The notes beneath the pieces were generated by a model that was not told the DNA's origin, made no database searches, and worked only from the letters and a program-made list of their open reading frames with translations. Positions 1-9,254 of a stretch of DNA of 64,000 nucleotides are shown piece after piece. Position numbers and translations under genes: made by a program. Each line of letters opens with the position of its first letter. Position 1 is the first letter of the stretch. The stretch is from the NCBI GenBank assembly GCA_022841915.1, contig JALHQN010000012.1, positions 99,587 through 163,586 of the forward strand. The letters are read 5' to 3'. The DNA is from Burkholderiales bacterium. Its GTDB lineage: Bacteria > Pseudomonadota > Gammaproteobacteria > Burkholderiales > WYBJ01.

Positions 1-517
1 CGAAAGCATTGCCGACCGTCGGATTCGAGCCGCAACCCGAGGTGGTGTCGGACTCGCCGCACTTGGTGGACACCCAAAGTTCGTTGATCGGGCATTCTTC
101 GCGACGCAGTTCCGAGGCCCACTGCACGTACTCCTTGGCCACTTTGGAAGCACGCATGATGGTGTCGTGATCGCCATGCAGTTCGATACCGAAACCGACT
201 ACGGGCTTGCCCGTCTTGGCAATGCCCTCGACGACGCGCTGTGTCCAGCCGTCTTCGATGCCGATCACCACTACCGCAGCCACGTTGGGGTTGGCGCCCG
301 TACCGATAAGCGTACGGAAGTGCAAATCCAAGTCTGCACCGAACTGCAGCCGCCCGTAGGGGTGGGGAATGGCAAGGGTGCCCTTGATGTTGTGTCCAAC
401 AGCTTCGCAGGCGGCGTTCGACAAGTCGTCGACGGGCAGAATGATGACGTGGTTGCGCACACCCACGCGCCCGTTTTCGCGCCGGTATCCCCAGAAAGTG
501 CTCTTGCTCGAGATCAT
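1..517 (-). CDS. UxaA-type sugar-acid dehydratase, large subunit (partial, 3' end beyond window)
   Basis: The 172 visible residues are the N-terminal part of the UxaA/GarD large domain. This family dehydrates altronate, galactarate or related sugar acids to 2-keto-3-deoxy products using a metal centre. Visible are the opening motif [20 protein letters not shown] and the cysteine-rich stretch [20 protein letters not shown] near the window edge, both typical of the family. The start is the ATG at 517, preceded by GCGAGG at good spacing. It lies 78 bp behind the small SAF-domain gene on the same strand, so the two form a split enzyme; in E. coli both parts are one chain. The exact substrate cannot be read from sequence. 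The C-terminus lies outside the window. Confidence 0.85.
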   Translation of the reverse strand, partial: MISSKSTFWGYRRENGRVGVRNHVIILPVDDLSNAACEAVGHNIKGTLAIPHPYGRLQFGADLDLHFRTLIGTGANPNVAAVVVIGIEDGWTQRVVEGIAKTGKPVVGFGIELHGDHDTIMRASKVAKEYVQWASELRREECPINELWVSTKCGESDTTSGCGSNPTVGNAF

Positions 518-595
518 GCTATGCCTCGCTTGATGATTTTCACGCCGAGACGACGACGCCCCGGTCCTGGCTCGGATTCGCTCCTCTCGAGCGGT

Positions 596-877
596 CTACC
601 AGCGCTTGGTTTTGAGATTGTGGACGTGGCAATGCTCACCGACGCGGATTTCAGCGACGGCCTTGCCGATGTCATGACCGTACTTGATCACGGTGTCGCC
701 TGACTTGATCGCTTGCGTGGCCACTTTGTGGCCGATCGGGACGTCGTTCAGGGCCTTGACGTGAATCGTGGAATCACCTTCCATGACCCAGCCGACGAGC
801 TCCTGGCCCGCTTTGACACCTTCCACGACGATCACACCGACAGTGTCTTTCTTGTCGTGTACGAGAAAATGAATCAT
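596..877 (-). CDS. UxaA-type dehydratase small subunit (SAF domain)
   Basis: This 93-residue protein matches the N-terminal SAF domain of altronate/galactarate dehydratases, here as a separate subunit. The segments VGVIVVEGVKAGQELVGWVM and VPIGHKVATQAI are typical of the fold, which supplies part of the substrate or metal site. I chose the ATG at 877 because AAGGAG lies just upstream and the alignable domain begins there; the frame is open further upstream without family similarity. It is the first gene of the dehydratase operon, downstream of a promoter at 964-992 and divergent from a GntR regulator that probably controls it. Cytoplasmic. Confidence 0.85.
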   Translation of the reverse strand: MIHFLVHDKKDTVGVIVVEGVKAGQELVGWVMEGDSTIHVKALNDVPIGHKVATQAIKSGDTVIKYGHDIGKAVAEIRVGEHCHVHNLKTKRW

Positions 878-963
878 CTCTGCTCCTTCGATGCTCGTGC
901 GGCGACGAATCCGGCCTTGCCGACAGCCCAAGACGCCGCGTTATGGTCTGAAACGGATGCCCG

Positions 964-992
964 ATGGTAGCTAGCGGGTTTTGCCAAGTCAA
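964..992 (-). promoter_or_regulatory. Predicted sigma70 promoter of the uxaA-type operon
   Basis: On the minus strand TTGACT (987-992) is separated by exactly 17 bp from TACCAT (964-969), a good -35/-10 pair about 90 bp upstream of the small-subunit ATG. Its -35 overlaps the palindrome at 988-1001, as expected for a repressible promoter. Confidence 0.55.
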
Positions 993-1001
993 CTAGATGA
1001 C
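988..1001. promoter_or_regulatory. Candidate GntR-family operator palindrome
   Basis: GTCAACTAGATGAC is an inverted repeat (GTCA-N-CTAG-N-TGAC) with symmetry broken only at the two N positions. It sits between the divergent dehydratase and regulator genes and covers the -35 box of the dehydratase promoter. Size and position fit a dimeric GntR/HutC-type repressor site. The assignment to the neighbouring regulator is inference. Confidence 0.5.
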
Positions 1002-1054
1002 CTATATGAGCAAGACCCCATGCTACTATTGCAGTGCAACGAGAAAGCAGGCCC

Positions 1055-1813
1055 ATGACCCTAGCAATCGAAGCCGGTCTTTCGGCCGGCGTGCCCACCG
1101 GACACCCTTTGTACAAAGAGGTCAAGCAGCGCATCACGCGCGGCTTGATGGACGGAGATTGGCGACCTGGGGAGGCCATCCCCAGCGAAGCGAAGCTCGC
1201 CGAGCGCTTCCAAGTGTCCGTCGGCACCGTGCGCAAGGCCATCGACGAACTGGTTGCCGAGAAGATCCTGCTGCGACAGCAGGGGCGCGGGACCTTCGTC
1301 GCCACCCACACGCTCGATCGTACGCTGTTCTACTTTTTTCATTTGGTCGGCAAAGACGGGCGCAAGGAAACACCCGGCACCGAGATGCTGACCTTCGCCC
1401 ATGGCCGTGCGGACGCACAGGAAGCCACCCAGCTCGGACTCAGTCGTGGCGAGCGCGTCTACCGGATACGCAATCTGTTGAGCCTGTCGGACGAGCCGGT
1501 CGTGATCGACGACATCGTCATCCCGGCGCAACTGTTTCCCGACCTGAGCCCGGCCGTCTTCGGCACCCGTACCGGAACGATCTACGGCCTGTACCAGGCT
1601 CGCTACGGCATCAACGTGATTCGAATCGCGGAGCGCTTGAGCGCCACGCTGGCCGACGATTCCGTCGGCCAGCTTCTCGGTGTGCAAGCGGGAACGCCGC
1701 TGCTTTCCATCGCCCGCCTCGCCTATACCTACAACGATCAGCCCGTCGAATTGCGTCACAGCCTGGTCGACACGACGCAGCATGAGTATCTGAGCGACTT
1801 GGTGAAAAGCTGA
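1055..1813 (+). CDS. GntR family transcriptional regulator with UTRA domain (HutC type)
   Basis: The 252-residue protein has an N-terminal winged helix (about residues 17-85) with the classic GntR pattern: YKEVKQRITRG, then the PSEAKLAERFQVSVGTVRKA recognition helix region and a QGRGTFV wing. A UTRA ligand-binding domain follows (about 95-245), ending in VELRHSLVDTTQHEY, typical of HutC-type repressors. ATG 1055 is preferred; an in-frame GTG at 1034 is an alternative that adds seven residues. It is divergent from the sugar-acid dehydratase operon, with a palindrome between them, so it most likely represses that operon and responds to a pathway sugar acid. The effector is unknown. Confidence 0.85.
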   Translation: MTLAIEAGLSAGVPTGHPLYKEVKQRITRGLMDGDWRPGEAIPSEAKLAERFQVSVGTVRKAIDELVAEKILLRQQGRGTFVATHTLDRTLFYFFHLVGKDGRKETPGTEMLTFAHGRADAQEATQLGLSRGERVYRIRNLLSLSDEPVVIDDIVIPAQLFPDLSPAVFGTRTGTIYGLYQARYGINVIRIAERLSATLADDSVGQLLGVQAGTPLLSIARLAYTYNDQPVELRHSLVDTTQHEYLSDLVKS

Positions 1814-1825
1814 AGGCCCGGCCCG

Positions 1826-3562
1826 CTAAAGCGCCCGCAATGCGCGCGCGGCAGATTCCCGTACGCCTTGATCCTTGGCGTCGCGCGCAAGCCTCTCGTA
1901 GAGTGCTCGCGCGTCATCGCGCAGCCCTGCCCTGAGCAGGGCCTGCGCGGCGGCTTCGCGGGCCTGGAGGGCCTCGCGCGACTCCGGTGTGGGCATAGCC
2001 GACGCTGCCTGCAAAAATGCTGCGGCGGCAGCCCGCGCCTCGCCTTGGCCTTCGTAGTTCTTGCCCAGAGCGATCAGCACTCCAGGCTTCGCGGCATCCG
2101 GACTGTGGGCAAGCAGCAGGGTGAGTAGTTGCTCCGCGAGCCGATACTGCGAACGAAGGTTCGCATCCGTGGCGATGCTCGACAGCTGCGCGCGGGAATC
2201 ATCCGACAGAGGCTGCTTGGGGTCGAGTCGGCCGCTCACCCTGCCCAGAGCCTCCTTGGGCATTCCCGCGTGCACGAAAGCCCGGATATTCCGCAAGGTC
2301 CAGTCCACCGCGCTCATGCCATCGGGCGCAGCCAACCCTCGCCAATACTGCACGACAGCTTCCGCGCGCCCCGAATCTGCGGCCAATGCACCCAGCTCGT
2401 ATCGCAGGCGAGGCTCCAATGCATCGAGGGGCCGCATCCGCACATCGTCGAACAGCAGAAGTGCGGCGCGCTGCAGCTTCGACTCGCGCAATGAAGCCAG
2501 CAAGCGAATTCGCGCGTCCGCCTTGAGTTTAGGCACAGCACTGTTGACCGCAAGGTGCCCAAGGAGCGCACGCGCAGATTGCGGGTGGGTCGCCAGAATG
2601 CGATTGGCGTAGGCAAGCCATGCGGCATCATCGCCGGTCAGCAACTGTGCCTCGTTCGCCACCTGCGGTGCGGCCTCGGCGTAAACCGCCCACACGGCCG
2701 ATGCGCCGCCCGACGACCCTGAGCCGCCCGCTGTCACGACGGAGCCGTTCAATCGGTGCTCGCCGACCTCGATTGCGATCGACCGATCGCTTTGCATGCG
2801 ACCCGCCGCCTCCAGCAGCGTCCAGCCGGAGACCATTCCCTTGCCGATCTGGGCGCGAGCCTGCACGATCGCAGCAGCGGGAGCAAGCAGCCCCGCGCGC
2901 ATGCGCAGGACGCTTGCGTAAGGCGACTGCGCGTCGAGTTGCGCCAGCCAGCCGGCCGCCTCGGCGAAACGCTCGAGGCCGATCAGTCCGGCGACGAAAC
3001 GCTCGAGCTCTTCGGGGCGCAACGGCGAAAAATCCTGCTGGAACCTCAGCATGGACCTGTACGCCGCATCCGCCCTGCCTTCCGCGAGCAACGCTTCGAT
3101 GACCACCATGCGCGCACTGCGATATTCAGCCGCACCCGGTTCGCTTGGCCCGCCTGTCGCCGAAAAGATTTGCCTTAGCCAGAGCCGGGCAAGCGCCGGC
3201 TCGCCCGAACTCAAGGCGGCGCGCGCAGCGCGCGTGGCGAGGTCCGCGAATGCCGAGTGAGTAGCAAGGGCTGGCGAATAAGACTTCGCTCGCGTCACGA
3301 TGTCGGGTTCCCGCCCCTGGCGGGCAAGGAGTTCCAAGCGAAGGCTTTCCCATTCGACCCAACTGGCCGAGGACCACTGCTTGGGCTGAGTTCTATCCAC
3401 GTAATCCAAGGCGAGCGAAACGGCTCCGCTATCGGCGATACGACGCACCGCAACCGGCGTATCCGCGACTTGCGCGTGCACTGCCCCGGCGATGCCCACG
3501 CAGGCGATCACAAGCGCCCATCCCGCCAGACGCAGGGCTAGCGCGCGCATGCCGCCAACCAT
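1826..3562 (-). CDS. Secreted tetratricopeptide-repeat-like protein
   Basis: The 578-residue protein starts with a Sec signal peptide (RALALRLAGWALVIACVGIAG, cleavage near AVHAQ) and is otherwise alanine-rich alpha-helical, with repeated patterns of the TPR/SEL type such as LLIALGKNYEGQGEARAAAA and ALLRAGLRDDARALYERLAR near the C-terminus. It is expected in the periplasm as a scaffold; no catalytic motif is visible. The start at 3562 is favoured because GAGG lies five bases upstream and the signal peptide follows directly. It lies downstream of rplS on the same strand but beyond a strong terminator, so it is probably transcribed separately. It converges with the GntR gene 12 bp away. No specific function is recognised. 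Confidence 0.65.
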   Translation of the reverse strand: MVGGMRALALRLAGWALVIACVGIAGAVHAQVADTPVAVRRIADSGAVSLALDYVDRTQPKQWSSASWVEWESLRLELLARQGREPDIVTRAKSYSPALATHSAFADLATRAARAALSSGEPALARLWLRQIFSATGGPSEPGAAEYRSARMVVIEALLAEGRADAAYRSMLRFQQDFSPLRPEELERFVAGLIGLERFAEAAGWLAQLDAQSPYASVLRMRAGLLAPAAAIVQARAQIGKGMVSGWTLLEAAGRMQSDRSIAIEVGEHRLNGSVVTAGGSGSSGGASAVWAVYAEAAPQVANEAQLLTGDDAAWLAYANRILATHPQSARALLGHLAVNSAVPKLKADARIRLLASLRESKLQRAALLLFDDVRMRPLDALEPRLRYELGALAADSGRAEAVVQYWRGLAAPDGMSAVDWTLRNIRAFVHAGMPKEALGRVSGRLDPKQPLSDDSRAQLSSIATDANLRSQYRLAEQLLTLLLAHSPDAAKPGVLIALGKNYEGQGEARAAAAAFLQAASAMPTPESREALQAREAAAQALLRAGLRDDARALYERLARDAKDQGVRESAARALRAL

Positions 3563-3635
3563 ACATGCCTCACGCCGAACCCAGGGTTGCACCCCAGAGA
3601 ACCGTCGCGAAAGGTCGGCGAGGACTGCGGAGAAC

Positions 3636-3658
3636 AAAAAGGGCGACCGCAGTCGCCC
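3636..3658 (-). terminator. Rho-independent terminator of the rpsP-rimM-trmD-rplS operon
   Basis: On the minus strand GGGCGAC-TGCG-GTCGCCC forms a perfect 7-bp stem with a 4-base loop, immediately followed by TTTTT. It lies 24 bp after the rplS stop codon. Confidence 0.9.
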
Positions 3659-3681
3659 CAGTTGCATCGCATCCGACGGAA

Positions 3682-4113
3682 TCAGGCGCTGGCAGCCGGT
3701 GGCTGGTCCGACGTCGAAGATGCCGCACTCTCGCTGACTGCAGCCACCACGTCCCGATTGGTCTTGAGCTTCTCGCGAATGCGGGCCGACTTCCCGGAGC
3801 GCTCACGCAGGTAGTAAAGTTTTGCGCGGCGGACTTCACCACGACGCTTCACGTCGATCGCGGCGATCAAGGGCGAGTAGAGCTGAAAAGTACGCTCGAC
3901 ACCCTCGCCCGAGGAAACCTTGCGCACGATGAACGACGAGTTGAGGCCACGATTGCGCTTCGCGATCACCACGCCTTCGTAGGCCTGCACCCGCTTGCGC
4001 TCGCCCTCAACGACGTTCACGCTCACCACGACGGTGTCGCCGGGGGAAAACGGCGGGATCTTCTTGCCCAGACGGGCGATTTCTTCCTGTTCCAGCTGCT
4101 TGATGAGGTCCAT
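3682..4113 (-). CDS. rplS: 50S ribosomal protein L19
   Basis: L19 sits at the 30S-50S interface of the ribosome. The 143-residue chain begins [12 protein letters not shown] and carries the family signature [20 protein letters not shown], with [20 protein letters not shown] towards the end. It is longer than E. coli L19 (115 residues) because of a low-complexity Ser/Ala tail after residue 125, as seen in other betaproteobacteria. The ATG at 4113 is chosen because AAGGAG precedes it; an upstream in-frame ATG gives an unrelated extension. It is the last gene of the canonical rpsP-rimM-trmD-rplS operon and is followed by a clear terminator. Confidence 0.97.
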   Translation of the reverse strand: MDLIKQLEQEEIARLGKKIPPFSPGDTVVVSVNVVEGERKRVQAYEGVVIAKRNRGLNSSFIVRKVSSGEGVERTFQLYSPLIAAIDVKRRGEVRRAKLYYLRERSGKSARIREKLKTNRDVVAAVSESAASSTSDQPPAASA

Positions 4114-4160
4114 CTCAAAGGCTCCTTGCGCGGCGCTTGCGGTCGGCATTCGACCAGCGC

Positions 4161-4919
4161 TTATGCCGCATCGTGTTCCTGCTTATATTCGTCCAGCAGG
4201 CGCTTTTGCGCCTCGCTCAACCGAACTTCGTTCAACAAATTCTCGCGCCGTCGCCAAGTGCGCCCCAGCGCCTCCTTCATTCGCCAACGCTCGATCAAAG
4301 CATGATTCCCGGAGAGTAACACCTCGGGCACTGCCAGCCCCTCGTAAACTTCCGGCCGCGTGTAGTGAGGACAATCGAGCAACCCGCTCACGAACGAATC
4401 CTGCACGGCCGACTCCGGATCGCCCAACGCACCGGGCAACTGCCGGATGATACTGTCCATCACCACCATCGCCGCCAACTCACCGCCCGATAGGACGTAG
4501 TCGCCGATCGAGATTTCGATGTCCACACAGCGATGCAATACCCGCTCGTCGACACCCTCGTACCGCCCTGCCACCAAAACCAGCCCATCGAGTGCGGTCA
4601 GCTCACGCACCATCGAATGATCAAGCAACCGGCCCTGCGGCGACAAAAATGCAACTTGGCTCTTGCCTACGCCGCAGCTTGCTTGCCGCTGCTTGGCCGC
4701 CACGATCGCCTTCTCCAACGGCGCTGCCAGCATCACCATTCCCGGCCCGCCACCATAGGGCCGATCATCGATCGTGCGATACGCGTCGGTCGCGAAATCC
4801 CGGGGATTCCACCCGACAACGTCGTAACAGCGCCTGTCTCTGGCTCGCCCGGTGACACCCCAACGCGTTACGGCATCCAGCATGCCGGGAAAGAGCGTGA
4901 CCACATCGAACTGAAACAC
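4161..4919 (-). CDS. trmD: tRNA (guanine-N1)-methyltransferase
   Basis: TrmD methylates G37 next to the anticodon using S-adenosylmethionine and prevents +1 frameshifting. The 252-residue length is normal. Visible motifs are the N-terminal [10 protein letters not shown], the [13 protein letters not shown] loop, [10 protein letters not shown], and the trefoil-knot SAM site [15 protein letters not shown]. It lies between rimM and rplS with short spacing in the standard operon and acts as a cytoplasmic homodimer. Confidence 0.97.
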   Translation of the reverse strand: MFQFDVVTLFPGMLDAVTRWGVTGRARDRRCYDVVGWNPRDFATDAYRTIDDRPYGGGPGMVMLAAPLEKAIVAAKQRQASCGVGKSQVAFLSPQGRLLDHSMVRELTALDGLVLVAGRYEGVDERVLHRCVDIEISIGDYVLSGGELAAMVVMDSIIRQLPGALGDPESAVQDSFVSGLLDCPHYTRPEVYEGLAVPEVLLSGNHALIERWRMKEALGRTWRRRENLLNEVRLSEAQKRLLDEYKQEHDAA

Positions 4920-4934
4920 GCACGCCCCCAGGCT

Positions 4935-5450
4935 TCAAAAATCAACACCCCAGTCGACCAGCATCCTGGAATCGTTCAACTCGACCTTCAGAACCACAGC
5001 ATCGATGTACGGTATCAGCCGTTCCCGATCGCCGCGAACGACCAGGACATCATTGGCACCGGTGGCGAACACTTCGGCGATCCGGCCGAGTTCCACGCCC
5101 TCGGTATTGACCACCGTCAATCCGACCAAATCACACCAGTAGTACTCGCCACTTTCAGCGGGTGGGAGTGCACTCCTGGGCACCGCGATTTTCAAGCCGC
5201 GAAGCGCAAGCGCTTGGTCTCGATCCTCGAAACCTTCGAGTTGAGCCACCAAGCCGCCTGCGTGCGGGCGACCCTCGACGAGTCGATACTCCCGCCACTC
5301 CTGCTCCCGCGCCAGCCACCACGCGGGATACTCCAACAATCCGTCGACTTCCTCAGTATACGGCTGGATCTTTACCCAACCGCGCACGCCGTAAGGGGCG
5401 ATGACGTGCCCCATGACGACGAATTCGTCATGCGGCCGGCTTGGCTGCAC
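4935..5450 (-). CDS. rimM: 16S rRNA processing/30S maturation factor RimM
   Basis: RimM binds S19 and assists maturation of the 30S head. The 171-residue chain shows the N-terminal barrel motif [20 protein letters not shown] and the C-terminal PRC-barrel part [17 protein letters not shown] followed by [15 protein letters not shown]. The start is uncertain: the GTG at 5450 overlaps the rpsP stop by 23 bp and gives the 12-residue leader common in betaproteobacteria; the ATG at 5414 would begin at GHVIAPYG. Neither has a strong ribosome-binding site, so translation is probably coupled to rpsP. Confidence 0.95.
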   Translation of the reverse strand: MQPSRPHDEFVVMGHVIAPYGVRGWVKIQPYTEEVDGLLEYPAWWLAREQEWREYRLVEGRPHAGGLVAQLEGFEDRDQALALRGLKIAVPRSALPPAESGEYYWCDLVGLTVVNTEGVELGRIAEVFATGANDVLVVRGDRERLIPYIDAVVLKVELNDSRMLVDWGVDF

Positions 5451-5685
5451 CGACTTGACGAACCAACCGGCGAACGGTGTCGCTCAATTGAGCGCCATGC
5501 CCTTCCCAGTACGAAATGCGATCCAAGGCGATGCGCAATCGTTCGTCGCCTTCCGCCGCCTTCGGGTTGTAAAAACCTACGCGCTCGACGTAGCGTCCGT
5601 CGCGGGCGCGCCGCGAATCTGCTACGACGACATTGTAAAAGGGCCGCTTTTTGGCACCACCTCGGGCCAGTCGAATCACTACCAT
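5428..5685 (-). CDS. rpsP: 30S ribosomal protein S16
   Basis: S16 is a small-subunit assembly protein. The 85-residue chain begins [20 protein letters not shown], the family signature, and contains [11 protein letters not shown]. The ATG at 5685 is the conserved start; the frame is open 120 bases upstream without similarity. It is the first gene of the rpsP-rimM-trmD-rplS operon, with a promoter at 5723-5752, and its 3' end overlaps rimM. Confidence 0.97.
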   Translation of the reverse strand: MVVIRLARGGAKKRPFYNVVVADSRRARDGRYVERVGFYNPKAAEGDERLRIALDRISYWEGHGAQLSDTVRRLVRQVGAAKPAA

Positions 5686-5722
5686 GGACGTGTTCTTTCC
5701 GGGCAGGAAAATGAAGGCCGCG

Positions 5723-5752
5723 ATTTTACGCCCGATCCTGGAATAACGGCAA
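5723..5752 (-). promoter_or_regulatory. Predicted promoter of the rpsP operon
   Basis: On the minus strand TTGCCG (5747-5752), 18 bp, then TAAAAT (5723-5728), placing the transcript start about 30 bp before the rpsP ATG. Confidence 0.55.
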
Positions 5753-5858
5753 CCGCTTTCGAGCGCCCCTATGAGAGACTTGACGCTATTCGCCAAACCC
5801 GACACCCTTTCGTGTTCCAGGCACGCCTGTCCTCCCTCGAATTGCAGCCTCCAAAACC

Positions 5859-6854
5859 ATGTTGAATCGCCAAGTCTTGCTCGCCCGTCGTCCCCAGGGG
5901 TGGGTGACGCAAGCCGACTTCCGCCTCGTCGAAACGCCGCTTCCGGAACTCGCCGAAGGGCAGGTGCTGGTCAGAAATCGGTACCTGTCGCTCGATCCGT
6001 ACATGCGCATGCGCATGAACGATACGCCATCCTATGCGCCCAAAGTCGAATTGGGTCAGCTCATGGTCGGGGGCACCGTCGGCGAGGTGATCGACACACG
6101 CTCCGCCGCACTGAAGAACGGCGATATCGTGAGCGGGCTGCTCGGATGGCAGCTCTACGCCGCGGAGAGGCCTGAGCGGCTGCGACGAATCGACACGCCG
6201 ATCGCACCGTTGTCCGCTTACCTCGGCGTGCTCGGCATGCCTGGCGTGACCGCCTGGGTCGGTCTCGAGTTGGTCGGACCGCCGAAAGCCGGCGAAACCG
6301 TCGTCGTGTCAGCGGCATCGGGCGCCGTGGGTAGTGTGGCGGGCCAAATCGCGCGCATTCGCGGCTGCCGGGTCGTCGGCATCGCGGGCGGCAGCGAAAA
6401 GTGCCGGCATGTCACCGCCGACCTGGGCTTCGATGCGTGCCTGGACTACAAGGCGGACAACCTCGCCGATGCCTTGGCGGCGGCCTGCCCGGATGGCATC
6501 GACGTTTACTTCGACAACGTCGGCGGGCGCATTTTCGATCTGGTGCTCGAGCGACTCAATCCGTTCGCGCGCATCTGCGTTTGCGGACAAGTTTCGCAGT
6601 ACAACGAGACCGAGCCTTATGCGACCCGCAACCTCCGCTCGCTATTGGTGAACCGCGTGAAGCTGCAAGGCTTCATCGTGTCGGACCACATGGCGCTGTG
6701 GCCCCCGGCGATGCGCGACCTGAGCGCCTGGTTGAGCGCCGGCAAGCTGCATTATCGCGAAACGGTCGCCCATGGCCTCGATCATGCCCCGGAGGCATTC
6801 ATCAACATGCTTAGAGGCGACAAGTTAGGCAAGCAAGTCGTCAAACTGGACTAG
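5859..6854 (+). CDS. NADP-dependent MDR-family oxidoreductase (alkenal/quinone reductase type)
   Basis: This 331-residue protein is a zinc-free medium-chain reductase of the CurA/YncB/leukotriene B4 12-hydroxydehydrogenase group, which reduces activated double bonds (alkenals, enones) with NADPH. The N-terminal GroES-like part contains [11 protein letters not shown], typical of this subgroup. The Rossmann motif [20 protein letters not shown] lies near residues 148-167, followed by [20 protein letters not shown]. No zinc-binding cysteine cluster is present. It starts divergently from rpsP and is followed after 25 bp by a nitroreductase gene, so the two may form an operon for handling electrophiles or aromatic compounds. 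Substrate unknown. Confidence 0.85.
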   Translation: MLNRQVLLARRPQGWVTQADFRLVETPLPELAEGQVLVRNRYLSLDPYMRMRMNDTPSYAPKVELGQLMVGGTVGEVIDTRSAALKNGDIVSGLLGWQLYAAERPERLRRIDTPIAPLSAYLGVLGMPGVTAWVGLELVGPPKAGETVVVSAASGAVGSVAGQIARIRGCRVVGIAGGSEKCRHVTADLGFDACLDYKADNLADALAAACPDGIDVYFDNVGGRIFDLVLERLNPFARICVCGQVSQYNETEPYATRNLRSLLVNRVKLQGFIVSDHMALWPPAMRDLSAWLSAGKLHYRETVAHGLDHAPEAFINMLRGDKLGKQVVKLD

Positions 6855-6879
6855 CCCCCGCAGACAAGGACGTTTAATC

Positions 6880-7725
6880 ATGACGAACCAGAACGATGCC
6901 GCCCGTGTAACGGCGGCGATCGAAAAGCGCTTCGGCGAGCACATCGAAGTGGACCCGAACACCCCCGGTCTGCAGGAAATCGCCCGCATGGTGGAGCATT
7001 GCACGCATCGCAAATGGACCGATCAAGCGGTCGAACCGGGTCTATTGCGTTTGCTTTGCGCGACCGCCCTGTCGGCGCCGTCCAAGAGCGACCTGCAGCA
7101 GACAGACATCATCAACGTCGCAGACCGCGCAGTCCGTCAGTCGATCGTCGAACAGATCCATGACATGGACTGGATCATGGAAGCGCCCGTGTTCCTGGTC
7201 TTTTGCGGCAACAATCGGCGGCTGCGCCTCATGTCGCAGTGGCGCAACAAGCCGTTTCCCAACGATCACATGGATCAGTTTTTCAACGCCGCCTGCGACC
7301 CGGCCATCATTTTGGGGCAGTTCCTCTGCGCCGCTGAAGCGGTCGGTCTGGGGTGCTGCCCCATCAGTCATGTGCGCAACAACGCCGAACGGGTTTCAGA
7401 GATTCTCGGCCTGCCGGACTGGGTCTTTCCCTTTGCGGGCCTTTGCGTCGGCTACCCAGCTCGCGGCAACCGCATCACGCCGCGCCTGCCGTTGTCGGTC
7501 ACCGTTCACACCGATCGGTACGACGAGAGCCGCCTGCCGCAGCTCATCGACGAATACGACCATCGGCGCCACGAAGTGCAGCCCTATGGCAAACCGCGGG
7601 ACGTGAAGCGGTTCGGGCCGGCGGACTTCTACGGCTGGTCGGAGGACAAGGCGCGTCAGTACGGCGTGGACGAGCGCGAAAATTTCGGCGCGTTCGTGCG
7701 CAAGAAACGATTCGGTCTCGATTGA
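6880..7725 (+). CDS. Nitroreductase family protein
   Basis: The 281-residue protein has the FMN-binding nitroreductase fold. Supporting segments are LLCATALSAPSKSDLQQTDI (FMN phosphate/ring region), AEAVGLGCCPISHVRNN, the segment LGLPDWVFPFAGLCVGYPA with the conserved G-Y-P motif, and a long C-terminal tail ending VRKKRFGLD. Such enzymes transfer electrons from NAD(P)H to nitro groups, quinones or flavins. It follows the MDR reductase by 25 bp on the same strand and is likely co-transcribed with it. The C-terminal 50 residues are longer than in minimal nitroreductases. Substrate not predictable. Confidence 0.8.
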   Translation: MTNQNDAARVTAAIEKRFGEHIEVDPNTPGLQEIARMVEHCTHRKWTDQAVEPGLLRLLCATALSAPSKSDLQQTDIINVADRAVRQSIVEQIHDMDWIMEAPVFLVFCGNNRRLRLMSQWRNKPFPNDHMDQFFNAACDPAIILGQFLCAAEAVGLGCCPISHVRNNAERVSEILGLPDWVFPFAGLCVGYPARGNRITPRLPLSVTVHTDRYDESRLPQLIDEYDHRRHEVQPYGKPRDVKRFGPADFYGWSEDKARQYGVDERENFGAFVRKKRFGLD

Positions 7726-7733
7726 TCAGGGAC

Positions 7734-7762
7734 GAGATGGCCTCGACGTGCGAGGCCATCTC
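7734..7762. terminator. Hairpin between convergent nitroreductase and ffh genes
   Basis: GAGATGGCCTCG-ACGTG-CGAGGCCATCTC is a perfect 12-bp stem with a 5-base loop filling the 38 bp between two convergent stop codons. It lacks a U-tract on either side, so it may act as a bidirectional barrier or mRNA 3'-end stabiliser rather than a classic intrinsic terminator. Confidence 0.6.
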
Positions 7763-7763
7763 G

Positions 7764-9119
7764 CTAGCGCATGCCCGGCAGCATGCCGCGCATGTTGCGC
7801 ATCATTTTGGCCATGCCCCCCTTGGCCATCATCTTCATCAGCTTCTGCGCCTGCTCGAACTGGTTCAGCAGGCGATTGACCTCCTGCACCGTCACACCCG
7901 CGCCCGTGGCGATCCGCCGCTTGCGCGACGCCTTGATGAGCTCGGGCTTGGCCCGTTCCTGCGGCGTCATCGAATTGATGATGCCCTCTAGACGGCGCAC
8001 GGCGCTTTCGTCCATCTGCGCGCCCTGAGCGGCTTGGGCAAACTGGGCCGGGAGCTTGTCCATGAGCGAGCTCATGCCTCCCATCTTGCGCATCTGCCCG
8101 ATCTGGGACTTGAAGTCTTCCAGATCGAACCCTTTGCCGCTCTTGACCTTCTTTGCGAACTTCTCCGCCTCGTCCCGATCGACGGTACGGTGCGCCTCCT
8201 CCACCAGCGAGAGCACATCGCCCATGCCCAGTATCCGGGATGCCATCCGGTCAGGATGAAAGGCCTCGATACCGTTGAGCTTTTCGCCGACGCCGGCGAA
8301 CTTGATCGGCTTGCCCGTAATCTGCCGCACCGACAACGCCGCGCCGCCGCGTGCATCGCCATCGAGCTTGGTCAGGATCACACCGGTAAGCGGCAATGCC
8401 TCGGAGAAGGCCTTCGCCGTATTGATCGCGTCCTGTCCCTGCATGGAGTCCACCACGAACAGGGTTTCGATCGGATTGAGCGCCGCATGCAGCGCGCGAA
8501 TCTCGTCCATCATCGCCTGATCGATCGTTAGACGCCCGGCGGTATCGACGATGAGAACGTCGTGAAAGTGAGTCTTGGCAAAGCCCAAGGCGCCCCGGGC
8601 GATCGTCAACGGATCTTTACTGTCGGCCGCCTCGTAGAAGTCGGCACCGACCTGCTGCGCTAGCAGGCGCAACTGCTCGATGGCGGCAGGGCGGTAGACG
8701 TCCGCGCTCGCGAGCAGCACCTTCTTGCGCATCTGCTCTTTGAGCAAACGCGCCAGCTTGCCGCTCGAAGTGGTCTTGCCCGAACCCTGCAAGCCCGCCA
8801 TCAAGATGATCGCGGGTGGCTGAACGGAGAAATTCAAAGCCGAGGCGCCCTCGGAGCCCCCCATCAGCTCGACGAGTTCGCGATAGACGACGCCAACGAC
8901 CGCCTGGCCGGGCGTCAAGCTGGTGAGGACATCCTGACCCAAAGCCTTCTCGCGCACTCGACCGATGAAGTCGCGCACCACCGGCAAGGCAACGTCGGCT
9001 TCCAGCAAAGCCATGCGAACCTCGCGCATGGCGTCTTGAATGTTGGATTCGGTCAGGCGCGCCTCGCCGCGCAAGGTCTTGAGCACCCCGGCGAGTCGGT
9101 TGGTCAATGTATCAAACAT
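7764..9119 (-). CDS. ffh: Signal recognition particle protein Ffh
   Basis: Ffh is the SRP54 homologue that binds 4.5S RNA and signal sequences and targets inner-membrane proteins to FtsY. The 451-residue chain has the N domain (MFDTLTNRLAGVLKTLRGEA), the GTPase P-loop GLQGSGKTTSSGKLA (about residues 105-120), VDTAGR, and LTKLDGDARGGAALS. The methionine-rich M domain ends KLMKMMAKGGMAKMMRNMRG. The ATG at 9119 is the conserved start; an upstream frame extension is dissimilar. It is convergent with the nitroreductase gene and divergent from ypjD. Confidence 0.97.
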   Translation of the reverse strand: MFDTLTNRLAGVLKTLRGEARLTESNIQDAMREVRMALLEADVALPVVRDFIGRVREKALGQDVLTSLTPGQAVVGVVYRELVELMGGSEGASALNFSVQPPAIILMAGLQGSGKTTSSGKLARLLKEQMRKKVLLASADVYRPAAIEQLRLLAQQVGADFYEAADSKDPLTIARGALGFAKTHFHDVLIVDTAGRLTIDQAMMDEIRALHAALNPIETLFVVDSMQGQDAINTAKAFSEALPLTGVILTKLDGDARGGAALSVRQITGKPIKFAGVGEKLNGIEAFHPDRMASRILGMGDVLSLVEEAHRTVDRDEAEKFAKKVKSGKGFDLEDFKSQIGQMRKMGGMSSLMDKLPAQFAQAAQGAQMDESAVRRLEGIINSMTPQERAKPELIKASRKRRIATGAGVTVQEVNRLLNQFEQAQKLMKMMAKGGMAKMMRNMRGMLPGMR

Positions 9120-9152
9120 GCTCGTGGACGCTGTTAGAGGGTATGGGAGCCG

Positions 9153-9158
9153 TATAAT
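9153..9158 (+). promoter_or_regulatory. Candidate -10 box for ypjD
   Basis: A perfect TATAAT lies about 97 bp upstream of the ypjD ATG in the divergent ffh-ypjD spacer. The best -35 (CTGTTA at 9131-9136, 16 bp away) matches only half the consensus, so this is a weak call. Confidence 0.3.
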
Positions 9159-9254
9159 TGGCCGCGTAGCCAGCACGCACGCGGCCCGCAACACACGATC
9201 TGTGGCGCGAATACGTCGACCGCGCGACAGACACCACGACTTGAAAACTCATCG

